Positions 15,957 through 25,570 are shown, counted from the stretch's first letter. The stretch is 64,000 nucleotides of DNA from Kitasatospora sp. NA04385 (GCF_013364235.1 NZ_CP054919.1:7075728-7139727), one strand, 5' to 3'. Numbers and translations: made by a program. The notes: generated by a model from the sequence alone, not told the origin.

Positions 15957-18900
15957 ATGAGATCGAAGCGCATAACCGCGCGGCTGACGGCGTCGTCAGC
16001 CACGCTGGGAATGCTCCTGCTCGCCGGGCCCCTCCTCCCGGCGGCACAGGCGGCCGGAGGGCCCAACCTGGCGCTCGGCAAGACCGTCACCGCCTCCAGC
16101 ACCAACGGCACGTTCGGTGCGGGCAACGTCAACGACGGCAACCAGGACAGCTACTGGGAGTCCAACGGCATCGCCTCCGCGCAGTGGGTCCAGGTGGACC
16201 TGGGCGCGGCGGCCTCCATCGACACGGTGGTGCTGAAGGTCCCCGGTTCCTGGGGCGCCCGGACCGAGACGCTCAGCGTGCTCGGCTCCACCGACGGCAC
16301 CAACTTCTCCACCATCACCTCCTCGGCGAACTACACCTTCGACCCGGCCTCCGGCGACAAGGCGACGATCTCCTTCGGAGCCACCAGCGCCCGCTACGTG
16401 CGGGTCAACATCACCGCCAACACCGGCTGGCAGGCCGCCCAGATCTCCGAGTTCGAGGTCTACGGCGCCACCTCCGCCTCGGCGAACCTGCTGGCCGGGC
16501 GCACCTTCACCACCAGCGGCACCTCGCAGAACTACGGTCCGGGCAACGTCGGCGACGGCAACCAGGCCACCTACTGGGAGAGCGCCAACAACGCCTTCCC
16601 GCAGTGGATCCAGGGCGACCTGGGCTCCGCCGTCCCGGTCAACAAGCTGGTGCTGAAGCTGCCGGCCGGCTGGGACAAGCGCACCGAGACGCTCAAGGTC
16701 CAGGGCTCCACCGACGGCAGCAACTTCACCGACCTGGTGGCCTCGGCCGGCTACGTCTTCGACCCGGCGTCCGGCAACACGGTGACCGTCAACCTGGCGA
16801 CCACCACCACCCGGTACCTGCGGCTGACCTTCACCGCCAACACCGCCTGGCCGGCCGGCCAGCTCTCCGAGTTCGAGGCCTACGGCCCGACCTCCGGCGA
16901 CACCCAGGCCCCCACCGCGCCGGCCAACCTGGCCTACACCTCGCCCGCCGCCGGTCAGATCAAGCTGACCTGGGGCGCCGCGAGCGACAACACCGGCGTC
17001 ACCGGCTACGACGTGTACGCCAACGGCGCCCTGCTCACCTCGGTGTCGGGCACCACCCTGACGTACACCGACAGCCGCTCCGACGGCGAGACGGTGTCGT
17101 ACTACGTGAAGGCGAAGGACGCGGCGGGCAACCAGTCCGCGGCCTCCAACACCGTCACCCGCACCGGCCAGTCCGGCGACACCCAGGCGCCCAGCGCGCC
17201 GGCCAACCTGGCCTACACCTCGCCCGCCTCCGGGCAGGTCAAGCTGACCTGGGGGGCGTCCAGCGACAACACCGGCGTCACCGGCTACGACGTGTACGCC
17301 AACGGCGCGCTGCGTGGCAGCGTCAACGGCACCACCCTGACGTACACCGACAGCCAGCCGGACACCGCGACCGTCTCGTACTACGTGAAGGCGAAGGACG
17401 CGGCGGGCAACACCTCCGCGGCCTCCAACACCGTGGTGCGCACCGGCTCCGGCGGCGGGACGGGCACCAACCTGGCGGCGGGCAAGCCGATCACGGCCTC
17501 CTCGTCCACCTTCACCTTCGTGGCGACCAACGCCAACGACAACGACACCTCCACCTACTGGGAGAGCGCGGCGGGTAGCTACCCGAGCACCCTCGCGGTG
17601 AAGCTGGGCGCGAACGCGACCACCAGCGCGGTGGTGGTCAAGCTCAACCCGGGCTCGGCCTGGGGCGCCCGCACCCAGACCATCGAGGTGGACGGCCGCG
17701 AGCAGAGCGCGAGCGGCTTCAGCACGCTGGTCGCGGCCAAGAGCTACAGCTTCGACCCGGCCAGCGGCAACACGGTCACCATCCCGGTGAGCGCGACCGT
17801 CGCCGACGTGCAGCTGAAGTTCACCACCAACTCCGGCTCCAGCGGCGCCCAGGCCGCCGAGTTCCAGGTGATCGGCGTTCCGGCCCCCAACCCGGACCTG
17901 ACCGTCACCTCGGTGAGCAGCAACCCGGCCACCCCGGTGGAGACCGACACCCCGACCCTGTCGGCGGTGGTGAAGAACACCGGCACCAACGCCTCCGGTG
18001 CCACCTCGGTCAACTTCTACCTGGGTGCCACCAAGGTCGGCTCGGCCACCGTCGGCGCCCTCGCGGCCGGTGCCTCCACCACCGTCTCCGCGCAGATCCC
18101 GGCCCAGAACGCGGGCAGCTACCAGCTGACCGCGAAGGTCGACGAGGACAACAAGGTCATCGAGCAGGACGAGACCAACAACTCGTTCACCGCCGCGAGC
18201 GCCTTGACGGTCAACCAGGTCGCCTCCTCCGACCTGGTCGCCGCCCCGTCCACCTGGTCGCCCTCCAACCCGGCCGACGGCAGCGCGGTGAACTTCACCG
18301 TCGCGGTCAAGAACCAGGGCACGGTCGCCAGCGCCTCCGGCAGCCACGGCATCACCGTGACGGTCGCGGACGCCACCACCGGCACCGTGCTGAAGACCCT
18401 GACCGGCGCGTACAGCGGCACGCTGGCGCCCGGCGCCACCAGCAGCCCGGTCTCGCTGGGCAGCTGGACCGCCGCCAACGGCCGCTACACCATCAAGACG
18501 GTCATCGCCAACGACGGCAACGAGCTGCCGGTCAAGCAGGCCAACAACACCTCCACCCAGTCCCTGTACGTCGGCCGCGGCGCCAACATGCCGTTCGACA
18601 ACTACGAGGCCGAGGACGGCGTGCTCGGCGGCGGCGCCCAGGTGGTCGGCCCCAACCGCACCATCGGCGACGTGGCGGGCGAGGCGTCCGGCCGCAAGGC
18701 CGTCACCCTCAACTCGACCGGTTCCTCGGTGGAGTTCACCACCAAGGCGGCGACCAACACCCTGGTCACCCGGTTCTCCATCCCGGACGCGGCGGGCGGC
18801 GACGGCACCAGCGCCACCCTGAACGTCTACGTGGACGGCACCTTCCTCAAGTCGATCGACCTGACCTCCAAGTACGCCTGGCTGTACGGCTCCGAGACCG

Positions 18901-20255
18901 CCCCGGGCAACGGCCCGAGCGCCGGCAGCCCGCGGCACATCTACGACGAGGCCAACGTCCTGCTGGGCACCACCGTCCCGGCCGGTCACAAGATCAAGCT
19001 GCAGAAGGACTCGGCGAACACCTCGCAGTACGCGATCGACTTCGTCAGCCTGGAGCAGGCCACCCAGGTCGCCAACCCGGACCCGGCCAAGTACGTGGTC
19101 CCGACCGGCTTCGCGCAGGGCGACGTGCAGGCGGCCCTGGACAAGGTCCGGATGGACACCACCGGCACCCTGGTCGGCGTCTACCTCCCGGCCGGCGACT
19201 ACCAGACCGCGAACAAGTTCCAGGTCTACGGCAAGCCGGTGAAGGTCGTCGGCGCGGGCCCCTGGTTCACCCGGTTCTACGCCCCGACCAGCCAGTCCAA
19301 CACCGACGTCGGCTTCCGGGCCGAGTCCACCGCCAACGGCTCGACCTTCAGCGGGTTCGCCTACTTCGGCAACTACACCTCGCGGATCGACGGCCCGGGC
19401 AAGGTGTTCGACTTCTCCAACGTCGCGAACATCACGATCGACAACATCTGGACCGAGCACATGGTCTGCATGTACTGGGGTGCCAACACGGACTTCATGA
19501 CGATCACCAACTCGCGCATCCGGGACACCTTCGCCGACGGCATCAACATGACCAACGGCTCGACCGACAACCTGGTCTCCAACAACGAGGCCCGGGCCAC
19601 CGGTGACGACTCCTTCGCGCTGTTCTCCGCGATCGACTCGGGCGGCGCGGACGAGAAGAACAACGTGTTCCAGAACCTCACCTCGATCCTGACCTGGCGC
19701 GCGGCGGGCGTGGCGGTGTACGGCGGCTACGCCAACACCTTCCGCAACATCTACATCGCGGACACCCTCTGCTACTCGGGCATCACCATCTCCTCGCTGG
19801 ACTTCGGCTACCCGATGAACGGCTTCGGGACGGACCCGACCAACCTGCAGAACATCTCGCTCGTGCGGGCCGGCGGCCACTTCTGGGGCCAGCAGGTCTT
19901 CCCGGCGATCTGGGTGTTCTCCGCCTCGAAGGTGTTCCAGGGCATCCGGGTGAGCGACGTGGACATCGTCGACCCGACCTACAGCGGCATCATGTTCCAG
20001 ACCAACTACGTGGGCGGTCAGCCGCAGAACCCGATCAAGGACACGATCTTCACCAACGTCTCCATCACCGGGGCGCAGAAGAGCGGCGACGCCTTCGACG
20101 CCAAGTCCGGGTACGGCCTGTGGGCCAACGAGATGCCGGAGTCCGGCCAGGGCCCGGCGGTCGGTGACGTCACCTTCAACCACCTCACCCTGAGCAACAA
20201 CTACAAGGACATCCAGAACACCACCTCGACGATGCACATCACCGTCAACCCGTAA
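15957..20255 (+). CDS. Secreted multidomain GH87 alpha-1,3-glucanase
   Basis: 1,432 residues. Signal peptide 1-32 (cleavage after AQA). Discoidin/F5-8C-type modules lie at about 36-170, 178-310 and 502-640; two fibronectin type III repeats at about 317-403 and 407-498; two CARDB-like modules at about 647-752 and 757-870; a CBM35/6-like module at about 877-1036 (YEAEDGVLGGG); and a C-terminal right-handed beta-helix at about 1042-1432. The helix holds FADGIN (D1194) and ATGDDSF (D1217, D1218). The spacing 0/+23/+24 equals that of the catalytic aspartates I recall for GH87 enzyme Agl-FH1. It should hydrolyse alpha-1,3-glucan (fungal wall glucan, mutan) outside the cell; the discoidin modules likely bind the glucan. 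GAAGGGA precedes the ATG. Confidence 0.88.
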   Translation: MRSKRITARLTASSATLGMLLLAGPLLPAAQAAGGPNLALGKTVTASSTNGTFGAGNVNDGNQDSYWESNGIASAQWVQVDLGAAASIDTVVLKVPGSWGARTETLSVLGSTDGTNFSTITSSANYTFDPASGDKATISFGATSARYVRVNITANTGWQAAQISEFEVYGATSASANLLAGRTFTTSGTSQNYGPGNVGDGNQATYWESANNAFPQWIQGDLGSAVPVNKLVLKLPAGWDKRTETLKVQGSTDGSNFTDLVASAGYVFDPASGNTVTVNLATTTTRYLRLTFTANTAWPAGQLSEFEAYGPTSGDTQAPTAPANLAYTSPAAGQIKLTWGAASDNTGVTGYDVYANGALLTSVSGTTLTYTDSRSDGETVSYYVKAKDAAGNQSAASNTVTRTGQSGDTQAPSAPANLAYTSPASGQVKLTWGASSDNTGVTGYDVYANGALRGSVNGTTLTYTDSQPDTATVSYYVKAKDAAGNTSAASNTVVRTGSGGGTGTNLAAGKPITASSSTFTFVATNANDNDTSTYWESAAGSYPSTLAVKLGANATTSAVVVKLNPGSAWGARTQTIEVDGREQSASGFSTLVAAKSYSFDPASGNTVTIPVSATVADVQLKFTTNSGSSGAQAAEFQVIGVPAPNPDLTVTSVSSNPATPVETDTPTLSAVVKNTGTNASGATSVNFYLGATKVGSATVGALAAGASTTVSAQIPAQNAGSYQLTAKVDEDNKVIEQDETNNSFTAASALTVNQVASSDLVAAPSTWSPSNPADGSAVNFTVAVKNQGTVASASGSHGITVTVADATTGTVLKTLTGAYSGTLAPGATSSPVSLGSWTAANGRYTIKTVIANDGNELPVKQANNTSTQSLYVGRGANMPFDNYEAEDGVLGGGAQVVGPNRTIGDVAGEASGRKAVTLNSTGSSVEFTTKAATNTLVTRFSIPDAAGGDGTSATLNVYVDGTFLKSIDLTSKYAWLYGSETAPGNGPSAGSPRHIYDEANVLLGTTVPAGHKIKLQKDSANTSQYAIDFVSLEQATQVANPDPAKYVVPTGFAQGDVQAALDKVRMDTTGTLVGVYLPAGDYQTANKFQVYGKPVKVVGAGPWFTRFYAPTSQSNTDVGFRAESTANGSTFSGFAYFGNYTSRIDGPGKVFDFSNVANITIDNIWTEHMVCMYWGANTDFMTITNSRIRDTFADGINMTNGSTDNLVSNNEARATGDDSFALFSAIDSGGADEKNNVFQNLTSILTWRAAGVAVYGGYANTFRNIYIADTLCYSGITISSLDFGYPMNGFGTDPTNLQNISLVRAGGHFWGQQVFPAIWVFSASKVFQGIRVSDVDIVDPTYSGIMFQTNYVGGQPQNPIKDTIFTNVSITGAQKSGDAFDAKSGYGLWANEMPESGQGPAVGDVTFNHLTLSNNYKDIQNTTSTMHITVNP

Positions 20256-20580
20256 CACCCCCGGCTCCGGGACGGGCCGCAGACGGCCCCTGACAGCCCC
20301 TGTGCCCCCGTCCCGGCACGCTCGCGGCCCAGCTGCGCGCAGACGGCCCGTGACGCCCCTTTGTGGGGCCGTTGCGGGCCGTTGGCGCGTTCATGGGGCT
20401 TCCATGTCACGGTCCGCGCAAGCGAAAGTCACGTTTTTGCGAAATCCAGTCGACATCTTGTGGCAACCTGTCGGCGACTGCTTAAGTAGTCGGCACATCC
20501 CCACCGCAAACCAACGGGCTTCCATAGCGCCTGCCGTCTGCTGCGCGCTGCCCTCCTGTGCTCGAAAGGGACCACCCCCC
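20256..20580. promoter_or_regulatory. Intergenic terminator and control region ahead of the sugar transporter
   Basis: A hairpin CCGGGACGGG (20267-20276)/CCCGTCCCGG (20307-20316) can end the glucanase transcript. Further on lie CGCAAGC (20417-20423) and TTGCG (20437-20441), half sites like those of the LacI-type operator, and an imperfect 16-bp palindrome around CTTAAG (20476-20491). TTGTGG (20458-20463) followed by TTAAGT after 18 bp is a possible but poor promoter for the binding-protein gene. Confidence 0.55.
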
Positions 20581-21984
20581 ATGAACCGTGACCGGCTCCT
20601 CCGCAGATCCGTCGCCCTGGTCGCCGCGGCCGGCCTGGCGCTCACCGCCGCGGCCTGCTCGTCCAGCTCCTCGGGCTCCTCGGACGGCGGCAGCAAGGGA
20701 GGCAACGCGGACGCCGCGGCGCCGCTCGACCCGAACACCAAGGTCACCATCTCGATCGACTGCGAGCCTCCGGTCACCAAGGCCGCCGAGCGCAAGCAGT
20801 GGGAAGACGACATCAAGACGTTCAACCAGCAGTACCCGAACGTCACCATCAACGCGAAGGACGCCACTCCCTGCGAGGAGCCGCCGGCCTTCACCGCCCA
20901 GCTCAAGGGCAAGACCCAGCCCGACGTCTTCTACAGCTACTTCACCGACCTGGAGCAGGTCCTGGACGCCGACGGCGCCGAGGACATCAGCGCCTACGTC
21001 AACGACAAGAGCGTCCCGGCGCTCAAGGACATCGACCCCTCGGTGATGGCCACCCTGAAGTCGGACGGCAAGCTGTACGGCCTGCCCACCTCCAACTACA
21101 AGATGGGCCTGCTCTACAACCGCAAGCTCTTCACCCAGGCCGGCCTGGACCCGGACAAGCCGCCGACGACCTGGGCGGAGGTCCGCGAGGCGGCCAAGAA
21201 GATCGCCGCGCTCGGCAACGGCGTCAACGGCTACGGCGACTACAGCGCCACCAACCAGGGCGGCTGGCACTTCACCGCCGAGCTCTACGGCCTCGGCGGC
21301 TCGATGACCACCCCGGACGGCAAGAAGGCCGCCTTCAACACCCCCGAGGGCAAGCAGGTCCTGCAGAACCTGTACGACATGCGCTGGACCGACAACTCGA
21401 TGGGCGCCACCCAGGGCCTCAAGTGGCCGGACCTGATGACCCAGATGTCCTCCGACAAGCTCGGCATGTACATCGGCGCCCCGGACGACATCACGTACAT
21501 GGTCCAGACCCTCAAGGGCAAGTACGAGGACTACGGCATGGGCCCGATGATCGGCGGCAAGGGCGCCCTGCTCGGCGGCAACGACTACCTCTTCAAGAAG
21601 GGGTCGACCCCGGACCAGATCAAGGCCGGCATCGCCTGGATCAACTTCAAGTACCTGACCATCGGCAAGGGCCAGTTCCAGTACTCCCGGAACAAGGCCG
21701 ACGGCCTGCCGGTCGGCCTGCCGCAGCCGGCCTTCTTCACCGGCGCCAGCCTGGAGGCCGACAACAAGGCCAAGGCCGCCGACGCCACCGTCCCGGTCGC
21801 CAACTACGCGCCGTTCATCAACGCCTCGGTGCCCGGCAAGACCGAGCCCGCCAACGCGCAGCAGATCTACAAGGTCCTGGACAACGCCGTCTCCGGTGTC
21901 CTGACCAACAAGGACGCCAGCGTCGACAAGCTCCTCGCCGACGCCGAGACCCAGGTCAACCAGGTCCTGGCGAGCCTCCAGTAA
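20581..21984 (+). CDS. Extracellular sugar-binding lipoprotein of an ABC importer
   Basis: 467 residues. Lipoprotein signal with a two-Arg N-region (RDRLLRRS) and lipobox LTAAAC, Cys about residue 26. The mature part is a family-1 solute-binding protein: NTKVTISIDCEPPVTKAAER, QPDVFYSYFTDLEQ, GLPTSNYKMGLLYNRKLF and the C-terminal YKVLDNAVSGVLTNKDAS. It delivers an oligosaccharide to the two permeases that follow. Its position next to a GH87 glucanase suggests nigero-oligosaccharides, but malto-type sugars are equally typical of this family. The ATG follows AAAGGGACC. A hairpin after the stop probably lets this gene be expressed above the permeases. Confidence 0.93.
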   Translation: MNRDRLLRRSVALVAAAGLALTAAACSSSSSGSSDGGSKGGNADAAAPLDPNTKVTISIDCEPPVTKAAERKQWEDDIKTFNQQYPNVTINAKDATPCEEPPAFTAQLKGKTQPDVFYSYFTDLEQVLDADGAEDISAYVNDKSVPALKDIDPSVMATLKSDGKLYGLPTSNYKMGLLYNRKLFTQAGLDPDKPPTTWAEVREAAKKIAALGNGVNGYGDYSATNQGGWHFTAELYGLGGSMTTPDGKKAAFNTPEGKQVLQNLYDMRWTDNSMGATQGLKWPDLMTQMSSDKLGMYIGAPDDITYMVQTLKGKYEDYGMGPMIGGKGALLGGNDYLFKKGSTPDQIKAGIAWINFKYLTIGKGQFQYSRNKADGLPVGLPQPAFFTGASLEADNKAKAADATVPVANYAPFINASVPGKTEPANAQQIYKVLDNAVSGVLTNKDASVDKLLADAETQVNQVLASLQ

Positions 21985-21991
21985 CACCCCG

Positions 21992-22022
21992 ACCGGGGCC
22001 GGCCGCACAGGCCGGCCCCGGT
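21992..22022 (+). terminator. Intra-operon hairpin (attenuator) between binding protein and permeases
   Basis: 13-bp perfect arms ACCGGGGCCGGCC/GGCCGGCCCCGGT, 5-nt loop GCACA. Such hairpins commonly raise the level of binding protein relative to permease mRNA. Confidence 0.75.
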
Positions 22023-22046
22023 CCCGATTCCCCCTCGGAGACACCC

Positions 22047-22913
22047 ATGCGGCAAACACTGCGCCGAAACATCACCGCGCACGGTTTCCTGCTCGGCGCG
22101 CTGCTCTGCTTCGCCCTCTTCTCGTGGTACCCGATGATCCGCGAGATCGTGATGAGCTTCCAGCGCACCAAGCGCGGCCACACCCGCTGGGTCGGCCTGG
22201 ACAACCTGAACCTGCTGACCCAGGACCCGGCGTTCTGGCAGGCCTGGCGCAACACCCTGCTGTTCACCGCGCTCGCCCTCGTCCTCGGCTTCGCGGTCCC
22301 CTTCGTGGTCGCCATCGTGCTGAACGAACTGCGGCACGCCAAGGGCTACCTGCGGGTCCTGGTGTACCTGCCGGTGATGATGCCGCCGGTGGCCTCCGTG
22401 CTGCTGTTCAAGTACTTCTACGACCCCGGCTACGGCCTCTTCAACAGCATCCTGCACACCCTGCACCTGCCCACCTCGGCCTGGCTCAACTCGTCCGACA
22501 GCGCGATGATCTCGGTGGTCATCGCGGCGACCTGGATGAACATGGGCGGCGCCACCCTGATCTACCTGGCCGCGCTGCAGACCATCCCCGGCGAGCTGTA
22601 CGAGGCCGCCGAGCTGGACGGCGCCGGCCTGCTGCGCCGGATCTGGCACGTCACCATCCCGCAGACCCGGCTGATCCTCTCGCTGCTCCTGCTGCTGCAG
22701 ATCGTCGCCACCATGCAGGTGTTCGTCGAGCCCTACCTGCTCACCGGCGGCAACGGCCCCGAGGGCTCCACCACCACCGTGGTCTACCTGATCTACCAGT
22801 ACGCGTTCAACTTCAACAACTACGGCGCCGCCTCGGCGCTCGGCCTGGTCCTGCTGCTCGTCCTCGCGGCCTTCTCCGCGGTGTACGTGCGGCTGTCCCG
22901 GGACAACGACTAG
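22047..22913 (+). CDS. Sugar ABC transporter permease (MalF-type)
   Basis: 288 residues with six predicted membrane helices, the first being FLLGALLCFALFSWYPMIRE. The EAA loop, which docks the ATPase, reads YEAAELDGAGLLRRIWHVTI. It is the first of two inner-membrane subunits that form the channel for the oligosaccharide brought by the upstream lipoprotein. GGAG lies a few nt before the ATG. The stop is followed 9 nt later by the next permease, with its Shine-Dalgarno (GGAGG) directly behind the stop codon. No ATP-binding subunit is encoded nearby; in Streptomyces the shared ATPase MsiK usually serves such importers. Confidence 0.93.
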   Translation: MRQTLRRNITAHGFLLGALLCFALFSWYPMIREIVMSFQRTKRGHTRWVGLDNLNLLTQDPAFWQAWRNTLLFTALALVLGFAVPFVVAIVLNELRHAKGYLRVLVYLPVMMPPVASVLLFKYFYDPGYGLFNSILHTLHLPTSAWLNSSDSAMISVVIAATWMNMGGATLIYLAALQTIPGELYEAAELDGAGLLRRIWHVTIPQTRLILSLLLLLQIVATMQVFVEPYLLTGGNGPEGSTTTVVYLIYQYAFNFNNYGAASALGLVLLLVLAAFSAVYVRLSRDND

Positions 22914-22922
22914 GAGGCCGCC

Positions 22923-23792
22923 GTGCGCACCCTGATATCCGACACCCAGCTCAACCGCCGCGGCGGGAAGATCGCCTACTGGATCGTGCTCTGCCTCGTG
23001 GTGGGCGGCTTCACCCTGGTCTTCCTCGGCCCGCTCTACTGGCTGGTCACCGGCGGCCTGAAGACCACCCAGGAGGTCATCCAGAGCCCGCCGACGTTCT
23101 TCCCGCACTCGGTCCACTTCGACACCTACGGCGAAGCCTGGTCGAAGATGCGGATGGGCCGGCTGCTGTTCAACACGCTCTACTACGCGTTCGGCGCGCT
23201 CGCCTTCCAGCTGGTCTTCGACGTCGCCGCCGCCTACGCGCTCTCCAAGCTCCGCCCGGTGCTCGGCAACGTCATCCTCGGCATGATGCTGGCCACCCTG
23301 ATGATCCCCTCCGCGGTGCTCATCGTCCCGCAGTACCTGACCGTGCTCGACCTGCCGCTGCTGCACGTCAACCTGGTCAACACCCCCTGGGCGATCTGGC
23401 TGCCCACCGTCGCCAACGCCTTCAACATCTTCCTGCTGAAGCGGTTCTTCGACTCCATCCCGGACGAACTGCTGGCCGCCGCCTCGGTCGACGGCGCCGG
23501 ACCGCTGCGCACCCTGTGGTCGATCGTCCTGCCGATGTCCCGGCCGATCCTCGGCGTGGTCTCCATCTTCGCCGTGGTCAACGTCTGGAAGGACTTCCTC
23601 TGGCCGCTGCTGGTGCAGACCGACCCGAAGAACCAGACGCTCAACATCGGCATCACCTCGCTGTCCACCGGCGTCCCGCAGAACGTCATCATCGCCGCGC
23701 TGGCCATCGCCTCCGCGCCGACCGTGGTGTTCTTCCTGATCTTCCAGCGCAACATCATGGCCGGCCTCACCGCCGGCTCCGTCAAGGGCTGA
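22923..23792 (+). CDS. Sugar ABC transporter permease (MalG-type)
   Basis: 289 residues starting at GTG after GGAGGCCGCC. A cytoplasmic N-terminus (MRTLISDTQLNRRGGK) leads into six membrane helices, the first YWIVLCLVVGGFTLVFLGPL. The EAA loop LLAAASVDGAGPLRTLWSIV and a short C-terminus ending AGLTAGSVKG are typical of the MalG half of carbohydrate importers. It is co-transcribed with the binding-protein and MalF-type genes and pairs with the latter to form the translocation path. The glucosidase gene starts 32 bp after its stop. Confidence 0.93.
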   Translation: MRTLISDTQLNRRGGKIAYWIVLCLVVGGFTLVFLGPLYWLVTGGLKTTQEVIQSPPTFFPHSVHFDTYGEAWSKMRMGRLLFNTLYYAFGALAFQLVFDVAAAYALSKLRPVLGNVILGMMLATLMIPSAVLIVPQYLTVLDLPLLHVNLVNTPWAIWLPTVANAFNIFLLKRFFDSIPDELLAAASVDGAGPLRTLWSIVLPMSRPILGVVSIFAVVNVWKDFLWPLLVQTDPKNQTLNIGITSLSTGVPQNVIIAALAIASAPTVVFFLIFQRNIMAGLTAGSVKG

Positions 23793-23824
23793 CGCTCCGT
23801 CACCTCCCGAAAGGACAACCCGCC

Positions 23825-25408
23825 GTGGCACATCAGCCCGCGACCCCCGAGTGGTGGCGCGACGCCGCGATCTACCAGGTCTACCCCCGCTCCTTCGCCG
23901 ACGGCAACGGCGACGGCGTCGGCGACCTGGCCGGAGTACGCGCCCGCCTGCCCTACCTGGCCGAACTCGGCGTCGGCGCGATCTGGTTCAACCCCTGGTA
24001 CCCGTCCCCGATGGCCGACGGCGGCTACGACGTCGCCGACTACCGCGGCGTCGAGCCGGTCTTCGGCACCCTGGAGGAGGCCGAACTGCTCATCGACGAG
24101 GCCCAGCAGCTCGGCCTGCGCACCATCGTCGACATCGTCCCCAACCACGTCTCCGACCGGCACCCCTGGTTCCAGGCCGCCCTGGCCGCCGAGCCCGGCA
24201 GCCCCGAGCGCGAGCTGTTCCACTTCCGCGAGGGCCGCGGCGCGGACGGCGAACTCCCGCCCAACGACTGGAAGTCCGAGTTCGGCGGCTGCCCCTGGAC
24301 CCGCCTCCCCGACGGCCAGTGGTACCTGCACCTGTTCGCCGCCGCCCAGCCCGACCTCAACTGGGACCACCCCGCCGTCCGCGAGGAGCACCTGGAGATC
24401 CTGCGCTTCTGGTTCGACCGCGGCGCCGCCGGCGTCCGGATCGACTCCGCGGGCCTGCTCACCAAGGACCCCGAGCTCGCCGACGTCGAACCCGGCCGCC
24501 CGCACCCCTACGTCGACCGCGACGACCTGCACGAGATCTACCGCAGCTGGCGGGCCGTCGCCGACTCCTACAACCCGCCGCGCGTCCTGATCGGCGAGAT
24601 CTGGGTCCCCGACGCCGAACGCTTCGCCCGCTACCTGCGCCCGGACGAGATGCACACCGCGTTCAACTTCGACTTCCTGGCCCGCCCCTGGGACGCCGCC
24701 GCGCTGCGCGAGTCCATCGACACCACGCTCGCCGCGCACGCCCCCGTCGGCGCCCCCGCCACCTGGGTGCTCGCCAACCACGACATCACCCGCACCGTCA
24801 CCCGCTACGGCCGCGAGGACACCCGCTTCCAGTTCGCCACCAAGTCCTTCGGCACCCCCACCGACCTCGACCTCGGCCGCCGCCGGGCCCGCGCCGCCGC
24901 CCTGCTCAGCACGGCCCTGCCCGGCGCCCTCTACCTCTACCAGGGCGAGGAGCTCGGCCTGCCCGAGGTCGAGGACCTCCCGCTGGACACCCTCCAGGAC
25001 CCGATGCACTTCCGCTCCGGCGGCACCGACCCCGGCCGCGACGGCTGCCGCGTCCCGCTGCCCTGGAGCGGCACCCACCCGCCCTACGGCTTCACCCGGG
25101 ACGGCAAGGACCCCTGGCTGCCGCAGCCCCTCGACTGGGCCCCGCTCACCGTCGAGGCCCAGAGCGGCGACCCGGCCTCCATGCTCACCCTCTACCGCGA
25201 GGCCATCCGGCTGCGCCGCGAGCTGCGCGGCGACTTCGCCTGGCTCCCCGCGGCCCCCGAGGGCGTCCTCGCCTTCCGCCGCGGCGACGTCCGCTGCCTG
25301 GTCAACCTCTCCGCCTCGCCGCTCCCGCTCGACGGCGAGGTCCTGCTCGCCTCCGGCCCGCTGACCGACGGCCTGCTCCCCACCGACACGGCCGTCTGGC
25401 TCCGGTAG
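23825..25408 (+). CDS. GH13 family alpha-glucosidase
   Basis: 527-residue cytoplasmic enzyme with no signal peptide. The barrel begins WWRDAAIYQVYPRSFADGNG. Conserved region I is DIVPNHVSDRHPWF; region II is GVRIDSAG with nucleophile D207; region III is LIGEIW with acid/base E258; region IV is LANHDITR with D320. The RIDSAG form differs from the more usual RIDVA. It likely releases glucose from imported alpha-linked oligosaccharides and ends the operon of binding protein and permeases. GTG start after AAAGGACAACC. Whether it prefers alpha-1,3 or alpha-1,4 bonds cannot be told from sequence. The 3' end is duplicated downstream. Confidence 0.92.
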   Translation: MAHQPATPEWWRDAAIYQVYPRSFADGNGDGVGDLAGVRARLPYLAELGVGAIWFNPWYPSPMADGGYDVADYRGVEPVFGTLEEAELLIDEAQQLGLRTIVDIVPNHVSDRHPWFQAALAAEPGSPERELFHFREGRGADGELPPNDWKSEFGGCPWTRLPDGQWYLHLFAAAQPDLNWDHPAVREEHLEILRFWFDRGAAGVRIDSAGLLTKDPELADVEPGRPHPYVDRDDLHEIYRSWRAVADSYNPPRVLIGEIWVPDAERFARYLRPDEMHTAFNFDFLARPWDAAALRESIDTTLAAHAPVGAPATWVLANHDITRTVTRYGREDTRFQFATKSFGTPTDLDLGRRRARAAALLSTALPGALYLYQGEELGLPEVEDLPLDTLQDPMHFRSGGTDPGRDGCRVPLPWSGTHPPYGFTRDGKDPWLPQPLDWAPLTVEAQSGDPASMLTLYREAIRLRRELRGDFAWLPAAPEGVLAFRRGDVRCLVNLSASPLPLDGEVLLASGPLTDGLLPTDTAVWLR

Positions 25409-25467
25409 GACACGACCGGGCGGCGCACCGACGGGGGGCGGGGAGGCCGGTCGACCCGCCCGCGCAC

Positions 25468-25548
25468 GACGCCCTGCTGCTCACCAGCGGGCCGCTGACC
25501 GACGGCCGGTCGCCCCCCGACACGGCCGCCTGGATCCGCCCGCCCTGA
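25468..25548 (+). pseudogene. Relic of a second GH13 gene 3' end
   Basis: 26 codons ending in TGA read DALLLTSGPLTDGRSPPDTA then AWIRPP. The intact glucosidase ends EVLLASGPLTDGLLPTDTA then VWLR, so the two tails are clearly homologous at protein and DNA level. There is no upstream coding part in the 60 bp between them. It is either the remains of a tandem paralogue or the original 3' end left after a recombination that replaced the rest of the gene. Confidence 0.75.
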
Positions 25549-25570
25549 CCCGGACGGACCCGGCAGCCCC

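Noticed and set aside
15996..20258. Long minus-strand open frame opposite the GH87 gene
   Set aside because: A shadow produced by high third-position GC; Gly/Val/Arg-rich with no domain, while the plus strand shows signal peptide and domains.
20466..20488. PafBC-type damage promoter (TGTCGG followed by TAAGTA)
   Set aside because: Gap between the two elements is shorter than in the mycobacterial motif and the gene downstream is a sugar-binding protein.
20476..20491. Operator for a second regulator at the CTTAAG palindrome
   Set aside because: Two mismatches in 16 bp and overlap with a poor -10; not enough to call it separately.
25409..25467. Read-through or frameshift extension of the glucosidase into the downstream tail
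   Set aside because: The glucosidase has its own proper stop and homologous C-terminus; the tail lies in another frame and repeats it.
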